From Domibacillus indicus (GTDB taxonomy: Bacteria; Bacillota; Bacilli; Bacillales; Domibacillaceae): a stretch of 64,000 nt of DNA. Position numbers and translations under genes: made by a program. The DNA is taken from NCBI RefSeq assembly GCF_023715895.1, contig NZ_JAMBOO010000004.1, positions 345,955-409,954 on the forward strand. Direction: 5' to 3'. The notes under the pieces are model-generated. The model saw only the letters and a program-made list of their open reading frames with translations, was not told the origin of the DNA and searched no databases. Below are positions 8,939 through 18,640 of the stretch, piece by piece. The stretch's first letter is position 1. Every line of letters begins with the position of its first letter.

Positions 8939-9244
8939 GAATAAGCTATGAAACAAACTGGTTTTATTCGACAATTTATTTTCATTGTTTTTACAATAAG
9001 TTATCAAATATTACTTTTTGAATAAATTATGGAAATAAAGAAAAACAGGTTGAAAAAACTTTCTTGTTTGATAGAATGTTACTTGAGTTACAAACATGTT
9101 AAATTCTCCTTGCAGTACATAATATTTCATCCTGTGAGAAAAACAGTAAATAACTCAGACTTATGTCATAAGGAACAATCAGCTTACCTGCTGTTTGATT
9201 TCATAAAAAAACCACAACCACACAAAACGGGAGGAACTAATTAC

Positions 9245-12031
9245 ATGGCTTACCAACCAAAGTCTTATCGTAAATTCGTTGCCACAGCAGCAACAGCTAC
9301 TCTAGTAGCAACTGCAGTAACACCTGCTTTCGCAGCAGAAACAGGCGCTGCAGCATCTTTCACAGATGTACCAGAGCGTTATAAAGAAGCAGTTGACTAC
9401 CTAGTAGATAACAAAATCACGCTTGGTGTTTCTGAGGATAAATTCGGTACAACTCAATCAATCAAACGTGTTGATGCAGCAGTGATGATTGCAAAAGCAC
9501 TTGAAATTGAAATCGCTGACCGTCCAGATTCTGGTTTCACAGATGTACCAGAGCGTGCAGTAGCTTATGTTGATGCACTTAAAGCAGAAGGCATTATCAA
9601 TGGTAAAACTGCCACTACTTTTGGTTCAGAGCAAAGCATTACTCGTGGTGAGATCGCTTTGATTCTTGCTAATGCATATGATTTGAATGGAACTTCTGAC
9701 AAGCAGTTCTCTGACGTTTCTTCACGTTATGCAGATGCAGTAGAAGCACTAGTAGCAGCTGGTATTACTAAAGGTAAAACAGACACTACTTTTGGTACAA
9801 CTGATGCAATCACACGTGGTGAGTTCGCAATTTTCTTGCATCGTGCAGAACTACTTCCTATCGAAAAAACTCCAGCGGTAACAAGTGCAAGTGCGGTTGC
9901 TGGACAAGAAGCAGTAACAATCTCTGGTAAAGTTGCGAATGCATCAACAGCTTCTATCGTTATTTTAGACAGCAATGGCCAAGAAGTTTATGATCAAGAT
10001 GTAACTGTATCTGAAGATGGTTCTTTCACTCGTACTATCAATCTTCCTGTGGGCAACTACGTATATGAAGTGCGTGCGATCGAAGGCGAAGAAGTATCTG
10101 AAGTAAAAGCAGGCAACTTCTCTGTAACAGCACTTAATGCTGAAGTAGTAAGTGCAAATGCGGCTAATGCTAAAGAAGTAAAAGTTGTATTTAACAAAGC
10201 CGTGGACAAAACAACTGCTGAAAACCCGGCTAACTACACAGTAGCTATTACTGGAGCAACTGCACCAGTATCAGGTCTTACTGCTGATCTTCAAGCAGAT
10301 GGCCGCACAGTTATCTTAAGCGCTGCTGGTGGAGCAGACATTTTCACAAACGGTAACGCTTATACTGTTGAAGTGAAAAATGTTCTTTCAAAAGATCTTT
10401 CAAAAGTAGTAGATTTCAAAACTGCAACTCTTAACTATTTTGATAATACTGTTCCAACTGTGGTATCGTCTGAGCTTAACGGTTCTAATGTACGTGTCTA
10501 TTTCAATGAACCAGTAACTAATGTTACATTGAAGGTAGACGGAGGTGTAGTGTTACCATCAAGTTCAACTCTATCTTCAACTAATGTAGATGGTCAGTAC
10601 TATGTTGAAGTTCCTGCAACAACAGACACTTCAAAAGCAGGTAATCATAGTGTAACTGTATACGGTGCAACAGACGGCGACGGTAATACTTTACAAGTTT
10701 CAGCGACTCAATACACTGTATTAGCTGACACAGTAGCACCTTCTGTAGTAAGCGTAACACCTGAATCTTCAAATGTATTTGATGTAAAGGTAAGTGAGAA
10801 GCTTGCTGTAGTACCAACATTTGAAGTTAAAAAAGGTGGAGTTATCTTCCCAATTACAGCAACTAATGTTGCAGTAGATCCAGATGATCCAACAGGCTTA
10901 ACTTACGAAGTAACTGTTCCAACAACTGGTACAGGTGGCTACAATTTATATGGCACTAATGAAAATACCGCTGCTCTTTCTGTAAAAATTACAAATATTA
11001 AAGATAACTCAAATCTTACAGGTGCAGAGTATAATGGTACTGTTACTTTAACTAAAGATGCAGTAGGACCAAAAGTTCTAAGTGCAAATACGAATACAGT
11101 TTCTGCTAGTGGAGTTATTTCTGTTAAATTTGATGAAAATATTTCACTTGTAGATGCATCTAAAGTAAAAGTTTACAAAAATGGTATCTTGCTATCTGCA
11201 ACACCAAGTGTAACTGGTCCTACTGATACTCTTACTATTACACTTCCATCTACAGAAGCTGGCACAGTTGCTACTTACAACGTACGACTAGAGCCAGGGG
11301 CAGTCGAAGATGCTTCGGGTAATGATAATGTTACTTTAGCAACAACAGCAGCATACACAGACTCAACTAAGATTGCTGCGACAGTAACAACACCTGCTAC
11401 TAACCAGTTCCAAGTTGCTTATGCTTCTACAACTGACTTGACTACAAGTGCTACGTCAGCATCTAACTATACATTAGATGGTAAGCCACTTCCAACTGGT
11501 ACTACTCTTGATTTTGCTGGTGATAAAAAGACAGTTCTTATTACTTTACCAACTGAAACAGTGTCTACATCAACAGCAGGCATCCTGCAAATTTCTAAAA
11601 ATGTTGTAAATACTGCTGGTCAATATGTAGCAAATGCCGATGATACACTTGAAGGTGGTTCTGTAACACTTACTGACAATGTGAAACCAGTACTACAGTC
11701 TGGTAAATTCGTTGATGCTGATACCAATAACCGCGCAGAAAGCGTTGAATTGACATTCAGTGAAAACGTATCAGCTACAGCAGCTAATGATTTTGAATTC
11801 ACTGTAAACGGTGCTAAAGTTACACCTGACACAGTAACAGTTTCTGGTGGAAAAGTAGTAGCAGCATTCACTACTACTGCTAACCAGGTAAATACTGCTC
11901 AAGCATTGGTAGTTAAAGTTCTTCCAACTGCTGATCAAACTGGTGGAACTGGTCAAGTAATGGATACTCAAGATGCAGCAGGTAACAAACTTACTGCAAG
12001 CACTACAATCACTGTTAACACAGTAAAATAA
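9245..12031 (+). CDS. S-layer protein: three SLH domains plus Ig-like array
   Basis: From ATG 9245, preceded by GGGAGGAACTAATTAC, the protein has 928 residues; an upstream in-frame ATG at 9029 lacks a ribosome binding site and would bury the signal peptide. Residues 1-30 form a signal peptide ending AFA. Three SLH repeats follow (about residues 37-205; each ends ITRGE-x-A or IKRVDAAV). The rest is a Thr/Val/Ala-rich array of beta-sandwich modules of the SbsA Ig-like/Big type (NAKEVKVVFNKAVDKTTA, GVISVKFDENISLVDASKV and AESVELTFSENVSATAA are repeat cores). Codons end mostly in A or T and avoid the GC-rich choices of the flanking genes, as expected for a very highly expressed gene. The protein should bind the pyruvylated wall polymer made by the csaB locus and assemble the surface lattice. 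Confidence 0.92.
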   Translation: MAYQPKSYRKFVATAATATLVATAVTPAFAAETGAAASFTDVPERYKEAVDYLVDNKITLGVSEDKFGTTQSIKRVDAAVMIAKALEIEIADRPDSGFTDVPERAVAYVDALKAEGIINGKTATTFGSEQSITRGEIALILANAYDLNGTSDKQFSDVSSRYADAVEALVAAGITKGKTDTTFGTTDAITRGEFAIFLHRAELLPIEKTPAVTSASAVAGQEAVTISGKVANASTASIVILDSNGQEVYDQDVTVSEDGSFTRTINLPVGNYVYEVRAIEGEEVSEVKAGNFSVTALNAEVVSANAANAKEVKVVFNKAVDKTTAENPANYTVAITGATAPVSGLTADLQADGRTVILSAAGGADIFTNGNAYTVEVKNVLSKDLSKVVDFKTATLNYFDNTVPTVVSSELNGSNVRVYFNEPVTNVTLKVDGGVVLPSSSTLSSTNVDGQYYVEVPATTDTSKAGNHSVTVYGATDGDGNTLQVSATQYTVLADTVAPSVVSVTPESSNVFDVKVSEKLAVVPTFEVKKGGVIFPITATNVAVDPDDPTGLTYEVTVPTTGTGGYNLYGTNENTAALSVKITNIKDNSNLTGAEYNGTVTLTKDAVGPKVLSANTNTVSASGVISVKFDENISLVDASKVKVYKNGILLSATPSVTGPTDTLTITLPSTEAGTVATYNVRLEPGAVEDASGNDNVTLATTAAYTDSTKIAATVTTPATNQFQVAYASTTDLTTSATSASNYTLDGKPLPTGTTLDFAGDKKTVLITLPTETVSTSTAGILQISKNVVNTAGQYVANADDTLEGGSVTLTDNVKPVLQSGKFVDADTNNRAESVELTFSENVSATAANDFEFTVNGAKVTPDTVTVSGGKVVAAFTTTANQVNTAQALVVKVLPTADQTGGTGQVMDTQDAAGNKLTASTTITVNTVK

Positions 12032-12091
12032 GTTTAACCCAGTAGAGTAGCGGTAGAGCATTCCGTTCACACTAAGGTGTTAAATTTCGAA

Positions 12092-12126
12092 AATAAGAAG
12101 CCCTTTAAAGGGCTTCTTATTTTTTA
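12092..12126 (+). terminator. strong terminator of the S-layer gene
   Basis: A perfect palindrome aataagaagcccttt / aaagggcttcttatt followed by T residues. Confidence 0.92.
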
Positions 12127-12776
12127 TGAAAAGAGATAATGAGGTTTTTTATATATTATTTAAAAGAAAATTACCAATGAAGTCGGTAAAGATAGATTTT
12201 TAAAGCAGAGATAACATATTGAATAAGTAATCAGGGTATATTGAGGGGATGTTTATCTATAATCCATGTGGATAATAATTTTATTAAAAAAAGAGCATTA
12301 AGGTGATCAGTGATAAGAAAAATCATATTTTAGAAAAGTATTGTATTTTCGATATTCTCTAACCACCGAATTGATATACATAATGTCATGTAAAGTGGTT
12401 TAGCTTATTCATTTTTACTATTTGAGATAGCATTAAAATAATGTCTATAACTTCCCTGCTTCAATCTTATTAAAGTTGAAAAGTGTCTACTCTATGTGTG
12501 GTTAAAGAGAATTCAGGAATAGGAGATTCAAGTGGATAATTATAGTGAAAGAAAACTTCTATATTGCAGTTGGAATAAAGAAGTATATTATTAAGCTATT
12601 AATAATGCAGTTACCTAAATATAATTAATATTTCTGAGCCGGTAGGTACAGTCTATTAAGGGGAGTGTCTATTGGCTTTTTATATTTGACGAATTGTAAT
12701 ATTAAGTGCAACCCTAGAAAGAAGAATTGTTTAGAGAAATATTAGTAAATGGGATTAATTTGAAGAATACGTTTGA
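12127..12776. other. AT-rich interval without a recognisable gene
   Basis: About 650 bp with stops in all frames and no recognisable motif. It ends at the broken edge of the truncated SLH gene, so the lost promoter and signal-peptide region of that gene probably lay here. Confidence 0.5.
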
Positions 12777-13790
12777 ATTAAACAGGCAGGGAAAAAGGCG
12801 GCGGCATTCAGTGATTTAAGTGAAAGCCAGCGCTTTTACAAAGAAATGATGTATTTAGAAGGTAAAGCAATTATTTCCGGTTACCCGGATGGGACGTTTC
12901 AGCCCGATGGACAGGTAACCAGAGCTGCGGCGGCGATTATGATCGGGCGGGCATTAGGGCTTGATGGAACTCAGAAAGCGACCCAATTCTCAGATGTAGG
13001 AGTCGATCAAAAAGCGAGTGGCTATATTGCTTCGGCAGCGAGCCGCGGTATTATCAGCGGCTATCCGGACGGAAGCTATCATCCGAACGAAGCGGTGACA
13101 CGGGGACAAATGGCGATCTTTTTATCAAGAGCATTCGGTCTCACGAAAGAAGCAACGGCTCCTTTTACAGACGTATCCTCTTCTATGGCCAGCTATCCGC
13201 ATATTAAAAGAATTATAGCTGAAAATTTGACGTCCGGTTACGAAGACAATACATTTCGTCCAAATGTAAAAGTCACGCGCGCTCAATTTTCTGCTTTTTT
13301 GGCAAGAGCGTTAAACGATGACTTCAAAGTAGAACTACCGCCTGCCCCGGTAAGCTATTTAAAGGATAAAAGCAAAACATACTATTATGATTCCGATGAT
13401 ATGGGCAGCTACTCTTATAAATTCTCAGGCCGAAAATACTTTGAGTGGAATCTGTGGGATGTATATGGAGGAAGCAAAAACACTTACTCCATTGTAGAGA
13501 AAGAAGACAGCAAAGGCTATTACTTTGGCTATCCTGAATCAGAATCATGGATGATGTTAAAATATCCGGTTAAAGTGGGCCAAAAATGGAGTATTGGTTA
13601 TCAAGGGTTTGTGCATACATATGAAATTACGTCTACCACAAAAACGATCATAACAAGGGCCGGAACGTTCCGCAATGTGATTGAAGTAACCGCGGATGAT
13701 GGCGGAGTAGATTATTATGCACGAAATGTTGGTTTAATTAAAGTGATTTTTGAAGGAATTACAAAAGTAGAGCTGATCAAAATTCAATAA
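12777..13790 (+). pseudogene. SLH protein lacking its 5' end (signal peptide lost)
   Basis: The open frame runs from just after a stop at 12774. Its first codons (12795-12845) encode AAAFSDLSESQRFYKE, the normal start of the first SLH repeat, but there is no start codon in frame before ATG 12846, which lies inside that repeat. Translation from 12846 would give 314 residues without a signal peptide and with a damaged first SLH. Three SLH repeats (SGYPDGTFQPDGQVTRAAAA; SGYPDGSYHPNEAVTRGQMA; SGYEDNTFRPNVKVTRAQFS) are followed by a C-terminal domain of about 140 residues (YYYDSDDMGS to VELIKIQ). That domain is clearly related to the C-terminal domain of the two SH3 proteins at 21622 and 26867. 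The body of the gene is intact, so truncation looks recent. Confidence 0.75.
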
Positions 13791-13800
13791 TTGCCAGTCA

Positions 13801-13836
13801 AAAAGCGGGTTCCGCCAAGGAGCCCGCTTTTTTTGT
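13801..13836 (+). terminator. terminator after the truncated SLH gene
   Basis: Stem aaaagcggg-tt / agcccgctttt with a short loop and a T run. Confidence 0.85.
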
Positions 13837-13868
13837 CTCAAGAAAACAAAGAAGGAAAGAAGAAAGTA

Positions 13869-14029
13869 TGGTAAAATACATAAAGCAGGGATCAAAAGCT
13901 ATCCTTGTTTTTGAATGATCATATCCATACAGGCAAGTATAAATAGATTGAAATTGTAAAAAGGCTGCTTCCATTCAGCAGCAAAGCAAGGAAGGCAGAG
14001 AGCCAAACAAAAGCTCTCTGCTTCTTTTT
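13869..14029 (+). promoter_or_regulatory. leader with internal terminator upstream of the helicase gene
   Basis: TGGTAAAAT at 13869-13877 is an extended -10 without a clear -35. Transcription from about 13884 would run through a hairpin (gctgc/gcagc, 13964-13983) into a complete intrinsic terminator: gcagagagc / gctctctgc at 13995-14021 followed by ttcttttt. The terminator sits 56 bp before the GTG of the helicase. It could be an attenuator or the end of a small RNA of about 145 nt. I recognise no known riboswitch class in it. Confidence 0.5.
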
Positions 14030-14084
14030 GCTCAAAGGCAGGCAAGATAACCTTGAAGGAATATAGTAAGCAGGTGAACACATA

Positions 14085-17000
14085 GTGCAAACGAGCTTGA
14101 AAACGTATCGATGTCCACTGACACTGACGAATAGAGCAAAAGATAAAATGCGGGAGCTCGGGCTGGGGGAGCACTCGTTTTTTTCGTTGGACGCGTCTTT
14201 TACCGTTTATATAGAAAAGTATCCGCCGTCTGCGGACCGGCTTCTGTCTGTTGCGTTGTTTTTTGATAACCATGCCAATAAACAGCTGGCGGCAGCGAGC
14301 GGCAATGCGGTCATTGTCCTGCACTGTGTAGCGGAGAAAGACCGGTTTATTGCAACAAATGTAACGGCGCGTGCCCCTCATACACCGGTGCAGACGAACT
14401 GGCGCCGCCCGGCTTCGATTGCCTTTCAAGAAACGCGGCAGGAAATGCCGCTTGATCTGCTTCGTGCCATTCACGACATGCCAGTCGCAAAGGAAAGCTC
14501 GGAGTATGTAAAAAAGCGGATTGCGAGCTGGGAAGGCTATTTGACGATTCAGGAGCGGGACGCCGATATTCCGGATGTCACAGCGGGCTATGCGGGAATG
14601 ACATTTAACGGCGACTTTAGCCGGGTGACGCTGACTGGCTGCCGACTCAAGGAAGAGGAATGGAAGCTGCTCAAAGACTTAAGTGTGAAGTTTAGAGGGA
14701 TGGACCAGGATGCCGGCAAGGTGCTGAGGGCAAACCGAGGCGCTGGGACGGTCGAAATTGAATTGAGCGGCCCGATGGCGGAACGCGCACGGAAGCAGCA
14801 GTTTACTACGGCGCAGAAAGAAGTAGTGTTCAGCAACTTTGCCACACTCAGCCAGGTCAAGCGGCTGCGGCAGGGATTTAAGCATTTAGAAGACGGGCTT
14901 GCGGCCAATCCAGATTTGGAGCGGATTTTATTTGAGAAAAAGCCGCCGCTCAAGCCGCCGAAAAAGCTTGGTAACCTGCAGTTTCATAACCGGCTGAACG
15001 AGTTTCAAAGACGTGCGGTCACAGGAGCGATGGAGGCGGAAGACCTGTATGTGATTCAGGGGCCGCCGGGAACCGGGAAAACAACCGTGATTTCGGAAAT
15101 CTGCCTGCAAAACGCGCGGGCAGGTCTGCGCACGCTGGTCGCCTCCCAGTCTAACCTGGCGGTAGACAATGCGTTAGGACGGCTGTTAGCTAATAAAGAT
15201 ATTCGCATTCTCCGGGTCGGCCGAACGGAAAGCATTGAAGAAGAAGGCAAAAAGTTTATTGAAGAAAACGTCGGCCAGTACTGGAAGGATCATACGTTCC
15301 ACGAGGTATCCGCTCAATTTGAAGCGAGAAAAAAAAGAGAAGCAGAGCTTGAAGCGGAATGGGCGGAAAATGAACGGGAGCAGGAACGGCTAAAGCCTCT
15401 GTTGGCTCAAGCAGAAGCAGCCGTTGCCGAAAAAAAACAGGCAGCGACCTTATACGAAGAAGGCCAGTCCTTTCTTGAGAACGAACAACAGCGGCTTCGG
15501 AAAGCGGAAGCCGAATTCCAGGCGCTGCAAAAGCGCGAAGAAGAAATAGAACAGGCTCTCCGTCTATTAGCGGCGTCGATTGAAAGAGATGAAGTGTTTC
15601 TGGCAAGCGAACCGGGTCTTGGAGACATTCAACGTGAGTGGGAAGCTCTTCAAAAAGAAATCGAAGCACTCCATCATGCAGTGGCTTGTGAAAAACTCCA
15701 GGAAGAGATGGAGCGAAAAGGACAAGCGCTCCAGAAAGCAGCGGCTGATGAAGAACGGTACCTCCAGGTACAGCAACGAGCAGAAGCCGTTTATGCGAAA
15801 GCATCTGATGTGAAACGAATCGATGCGTTAAAGTGGATGATGCTCGAGCAAAATATTGAACGGTCTCCACGTATTGTGCAACTGTTGGAGGAACTCGATC
15901 ATCTTCGTGGAGAAATGAATCAGCTGACGAAGCTGAAGGCGTACAATGACCAGCTAAACAAAGCTGTTTCTTATATGGAAGGGCTGCTCGCAAGATACAA
16001 CATACCTTTTGGAGAGCTGCAGCAGCGTGCCGGCCGAACCTCTTCTTCTCACTCTGCGGAGGAAATCGATGGGTTTTTAAATCGGTTAAGAGCGGTGTTA
16101 AAAAGCGGGCCGAACATCGATCCGAGACGGGGTGCAGAGTTTTTAGAAGGGCTTTATGTCCGCCGCCATTTCATCTGGCGAAGAGCGAAACGGCTGAAGC
16201 CTTATGAGGAATACAAGCAAAAAGCACAGGATACTTTCCTCTTTTTAAAGAGAAATGTGATCGAGCAGCTGAGCCGGAAGCAAGAAGAGGAAAGAGCAGC
16301 TTATGAATCACTTCGCCAAACACTCCACGGACAGCGGACAGAGCTTGAAGTACTTGAACAAAAATACAGGCAGATGGTGTCACTGGGCAAGCCGATTCCG
16401 AATGCGAAAGAAACACTCGACCAGCAGGAAACAAGAGCACTTCTTTTAGAAAAGAAAAAGCAGAAGCTCGAAGAAACGAAGCAGCGGATCGAAGAAGACC
16501 AGCGCGAACAAGCGCAAAAAGCCGCTGAAAGAGAAGTAGCAGCCCAGAGCCGTATGCAGACAGAAGCGCAAATGGAAGCACTGCAAAATACGATTCGAGA
16601 AAAAGAAGAAGAGCTGGCACCACTTCAAGCGATCCTGGATACCCATCCAGAAGCAGAACATGAAGAGTTGCTAAAGCAAATGGCGAGTCTTTCTTTTACA
16701 CGGGAATCACTCAAGCAGGAGCGGCAGCGCCTGCCGCTTTTTCAATCGATTCAAGGAGAATGGCTGTCGCTTCTTCAAGAAGCGAGCGACCACGACCTGG
16801 ATGAAATTCGCAAGCTGTATGTGAAGCATGCGAACGTAATCGGCACAACCTGTGTGGCATCCGCGCGCAAGGATTTTATCGACAGCTATCCCGTTTTTGA
16901 TGTGGTCATTATCGACGAAGTTTCAAAAGCGACGCCGCCGGAGCTGCTGCTGCCGATGCTGAAAGGAAAGAAAGTCATTTTAGTCGGTGACCATCACCAG

Positions 17001-17861
17001 CTGCCGCCGCTTTTAGGAAACGACACACTGGAAGAAACGTTGCAGGAGCTGGCGGAAGAAAACAAAGAGTTTGCCGGAAAAGCGGAGCTGAAAGGGCTGC
17101 TTGAGGAATCGCTGTTTGAACGCTTGTTTAAAAGCGTGCCGGACACGAACAAAACGATGCTTGCCATTCAGTACCGCATGCACGAAAACATTATGGAAAC
17201 CATTACGCCGTTTTATGAAGGTGAAAAAGACCGGCTTCAATGCGGTTTGACCGATTCGGATGCAGCGCGTGATCACCTCTTGGAATCGCCGCTTATCCGC
17301 CGAGACAATCATTTGCTGTGGCTCGATATGCCGAATGAGCCAGCATTTTTCGAGGAACGCATGAAAGGCGGCAAAAGCTTGTACAACCCGGCGGAGCTAC
17401 GGGAAATCGGTTCTTTGCTGAAAGAACTGGATGAAGCGACAGCGCAGGCCAAAGAAGCCGGCCGAATGAACGCGGAGGAAAAGAAAAGCGTCGGTGTGAT
17501 CAGCTTTTACGGCGAACAGGTGAAAAAGCTGAACCGTCTTATTGAGCAGGAATTAGGGCTGCAGCACTTAACGATCCGGACGGGAACGGTGGACCGGTTC
17601 CAGGGCATGGAGATGGACGTCATTATCTTAAGTATGGTTCGGAATCATCAAAACAAGCATGACGATATTGGCTTTGCCCGAGACTATCGCCGCCTGAACG
17701 TCGCCCTCTCTAGAGCGAGGGAGCTGCTCGTTTTAGTCGGCAGCACGAAAATGTTTACCGAGCGAACGAAGCAGGTTTCAACAAGAAAGATGTATAAGCA
17801 CGTATTAGAAACAGCTGAACGGCAAAACGGTGTACGCGTGCTTGAAGAAAGCAGAGGATAA
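14085..17861 (+). CDS. large SF1 (UPF1/DNA2-like) helicase with coiled-coil insert
   Basis: The 1258-residue protein starts at GTG 14085. After an N-terminal region of about 300 residues comes helicase motif I, IQGPPGTGKTT (about 324-334), with ASQSNLAVDNAL as motif Ia. A huge Glu/Lys/Gln/Arg-rich coiled coil fills residues 400-900. Motif II, VVIIDEVSKATPPELLLP (about 940), motif III VGDHHQLPP, motif IV-like AIQYRMHE, and motifs V/VI TVDRFQGMEMDVI and RRLNVALSRARELL then follow. These are superfamily 1B helicase features of the AAA_11/AAA_12 type, so an ATP-driven nucleic-acid translocase is well supported; its substrate is unknown. It forms a two-gene unit with the 246-residue protein five bases downstream. 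Roles in repair, RNA metabolism or phage defence are all possible. Confidence 0.85.
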   Translation: MQTSLKTYRCPLTLTNRAKDKMRELGLGEHSFFSLDASFTVYIEKYPPSADRLLSVALFFDNHANKQLAAASGNAVIVLHCVAEKDRFIATNVTARAPHTPVQTNWRRPASIAFQETRQEMPLDLLRAIHDMPVAKESSEYVKKRIASWEGYLTIQERDADIPDVTAGYAGMTFNGDFSRVTLTGCRLKEEEWKLLKDLSVKFRGMDQDAGKVLRANRGAGTVEIELSGPMAERARKQQFTTAQKEVVFSNFATLSQVKRLRQGFKHLEDGLAANPDLERILFEKKPPLKPPKKLGNLQFHNRLNEFQRRAVTGAMEAEDLYVIQGPPGTGKTTVISEICLQNARAGLRTLVASQSNLAVDNALGRLLANKDIRILRVGRTESIEEEGKKFIEENVGQYWKDHTFHEVSAQFEARKKREAELEAEWAENEREQERLKPLLAQAEAAVAEKKQAATLYEEGQSFLENEQQRLRKAEAEFQALQKREEEIEQALRLLAASIERDEVFLASEPGLGDIQREWEALQKEIEALHHAVACEKLQEEMERKGQALQKAAADEERYLQVQQRAEAVYAKASDVKRIDALKWMMLEQNIERSPRIVQLLEELDHLRGEMNQLTKLKAYNDQLNKAVSYMEGLLARYNIPFGELQQRAGRTSSSHSAEEIDGFLNRLRAVLKSGPNIDPRRGAEFLEGLYVRRHFIWRRAKRLKPYEEYKQKAQDTFLFLKRNVIEQLSRKQEEERAAYESLRQTLHGQRTELEVLEQKYRQMVSLGKPIPNAKETLDQQETRALLLEKKKQKLEETKQRIEEDQREQAQKAAEREVAAQSRMQTEAQMEALQNTIREKEEELAPLQAILDTHPEAEHEELLKQMASLSFTRESLKQERQRLPLFQSIQGEWLSLLQEASDHDLDEIRKLYVKHANVIGTTCVASARKDFIDSYPVFDVVIIDEVSKATPPELLLPMLKGKKVILVGDHHQLPPLLGNDTLEETLQELAEENKEFAGKAELKGLLEESLFERLFKSVPDTNKTMLAIQYRMHENIMETITPFYEGEKDRLQCGLTDSDAARDHLLESPLIRRDNHLLWLDMPNEPAFFEERMKGGKSLYNPAELREIGSLLKELDEATAQAKEAGRMNAEEKKSVGVISFYGEQVKKLNRLIEQELGLQHLTIRTGTVDRFQGMEMDVIILSMVRNHQNKHDDIGFARDYRRLNVALSRARELLVLVGSTKMFTERTKQVSTRKMYKHVLETAERQNGVRVLEESRG

Positions 17862-17866
17862 GCAGA

Positions 17867-18607
17867 ATGAAGAAAACAATCGAAAAGCTGCGCGCAAACC
17901 TGCTCGAAAACCCGGCAGTGGAAATCAAAGAGTCAGCCGTGTGGCAGCTGCCGGTCATCACTTATGCCGTCACGTTTAAACGGGTGAAGCGGCTAAAGAT
18001 GGATATTTTAATGAAAATGCTGCTGCTCGCGTTTAATCAGACCGATATCCGCCGGGCCGCAAACCTGGCTGAAATGCTGCTCGTCGAAGAGCTGTTTATT
18101 GAAGATTTAATTCAGAAAATGCTCAGGAGCGGCTCTATTCGGATGGAAAGAGAAGGCTACAAGCTGACAGAACGAGGCCAGGCACAGCTGGCAGAAGGCA
18201 TTGTCGAAGAGGAAATGGGCGAAGAAGAAACATCACTTACCTACAGTCCGGTTCACGATGAGTTTTGGACGGCAGCCGAGGAGCAGGGAGCAAGCGAGCC
18301 GATTTACCGCTACCTGACCGAAAGGGAGATGACGGCAGAGCGTCTCTTACAGGTGCTCACTGAAGAAGATACGGAACGGGCAGACGAAGAATTTCAAACA
18401 CCGGTATCAGCAGTAACCGGGTTTGAAGAGCAGCTTACTTCACACGTTTCCTGCCTGGAGTTTCGGCTGTACAACAAGGAGCAGGACGTTTTTTATGCGC
18501 GTGTCTGGAACACGCATCTTGAGCGCTGGGACGAAACGCTTGAAAAACAAATCGAAGAGCAAGAACGGCTGGAATGGCGCGAAAAGTGGCTTCCAACCAA
18601 CGAATAA
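17867..18607 (+). CDS. hypothetical acidic partner of the SF1 helicase
   Basis: I do not recognise the family of this 246-residue protein. It begins five bases after the helicase stop and is followed by a terminator, so the two are co-transcribed. Residues 45-105 (LKMDILMKMLLLAFNQTDIR to KLTERGQAQ) read like a winged-helix fold, with a LVEELFIEDLIQKMLRSGSI recognition-like stretch. The centre is strongly acidic and the C-terminal part has a WNTHLERWDETLEKQIEEQE helix. A DNA-binding or helicase-accessory role is a guess from fold impression and context. There is no signal peptide or membrane segment. Confidence 0.75.
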   Translation: MKKTIEKLRANLLENPAVEIKESAVWQLPVITYAVTFKRVKRLKMDILMKMLLLAFNQTDIRRAANLAEMLLVEELFIEDLIQKMLRSGSIRMEREGYKLTERGQAQLAEGIVEEEMGEEETSLTYSPVHDEFWTAAEEQGASEPIYRYLTEREMTAERLLQVLTEEDTERADEEFQTPVSAVTGFEEQLTSHVSCLEFRLYNKEQDVFYARVWNTHLERWDETLEKQIEEQERLEWREKWLPTNE

Positions 18608-18638
18608 AGAGGGCGTCTTTAAGACAGCCCTCTTTTTT
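18608..18638 (+). terminator. terminator of the helicase operon
   Basis: Stem agagggc-gtctt / aagac-agccctct followed by T6. Confidence 0.88.
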
Positions 18639-18640
18639 AT

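Larger units (their letters stand above)
7866..9244. other. long non-coding interval ahead of the S-layer gene
   Basis: No intact gene is visible. The interval holds an AT-rich stretch (7866-8150), a decayed SLH gene (8164-8410), a stretch from 8411 to 8750 that may be the tail of the same dead gene, a SigD-type promoter (8758-8784), a SigA-type promoter (8910-8938) and a leader of about 300 nt before the S-layer ATG. Confidence 0.6.

Noticed and set aside
9029..9244. N-terminal extension of the S-layer protein from ATG 9029
   Set aside because: No ribosome binding site there, it would bury the signal peptide, and GGGAGGAAC precedes ATG 9245.
16171..16623. long leftward frames inside the helicase gene
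   Set aside because: They are antisense shadows of the Glu/Lys-rich coiled-coil region, with no ribosome binding sites.
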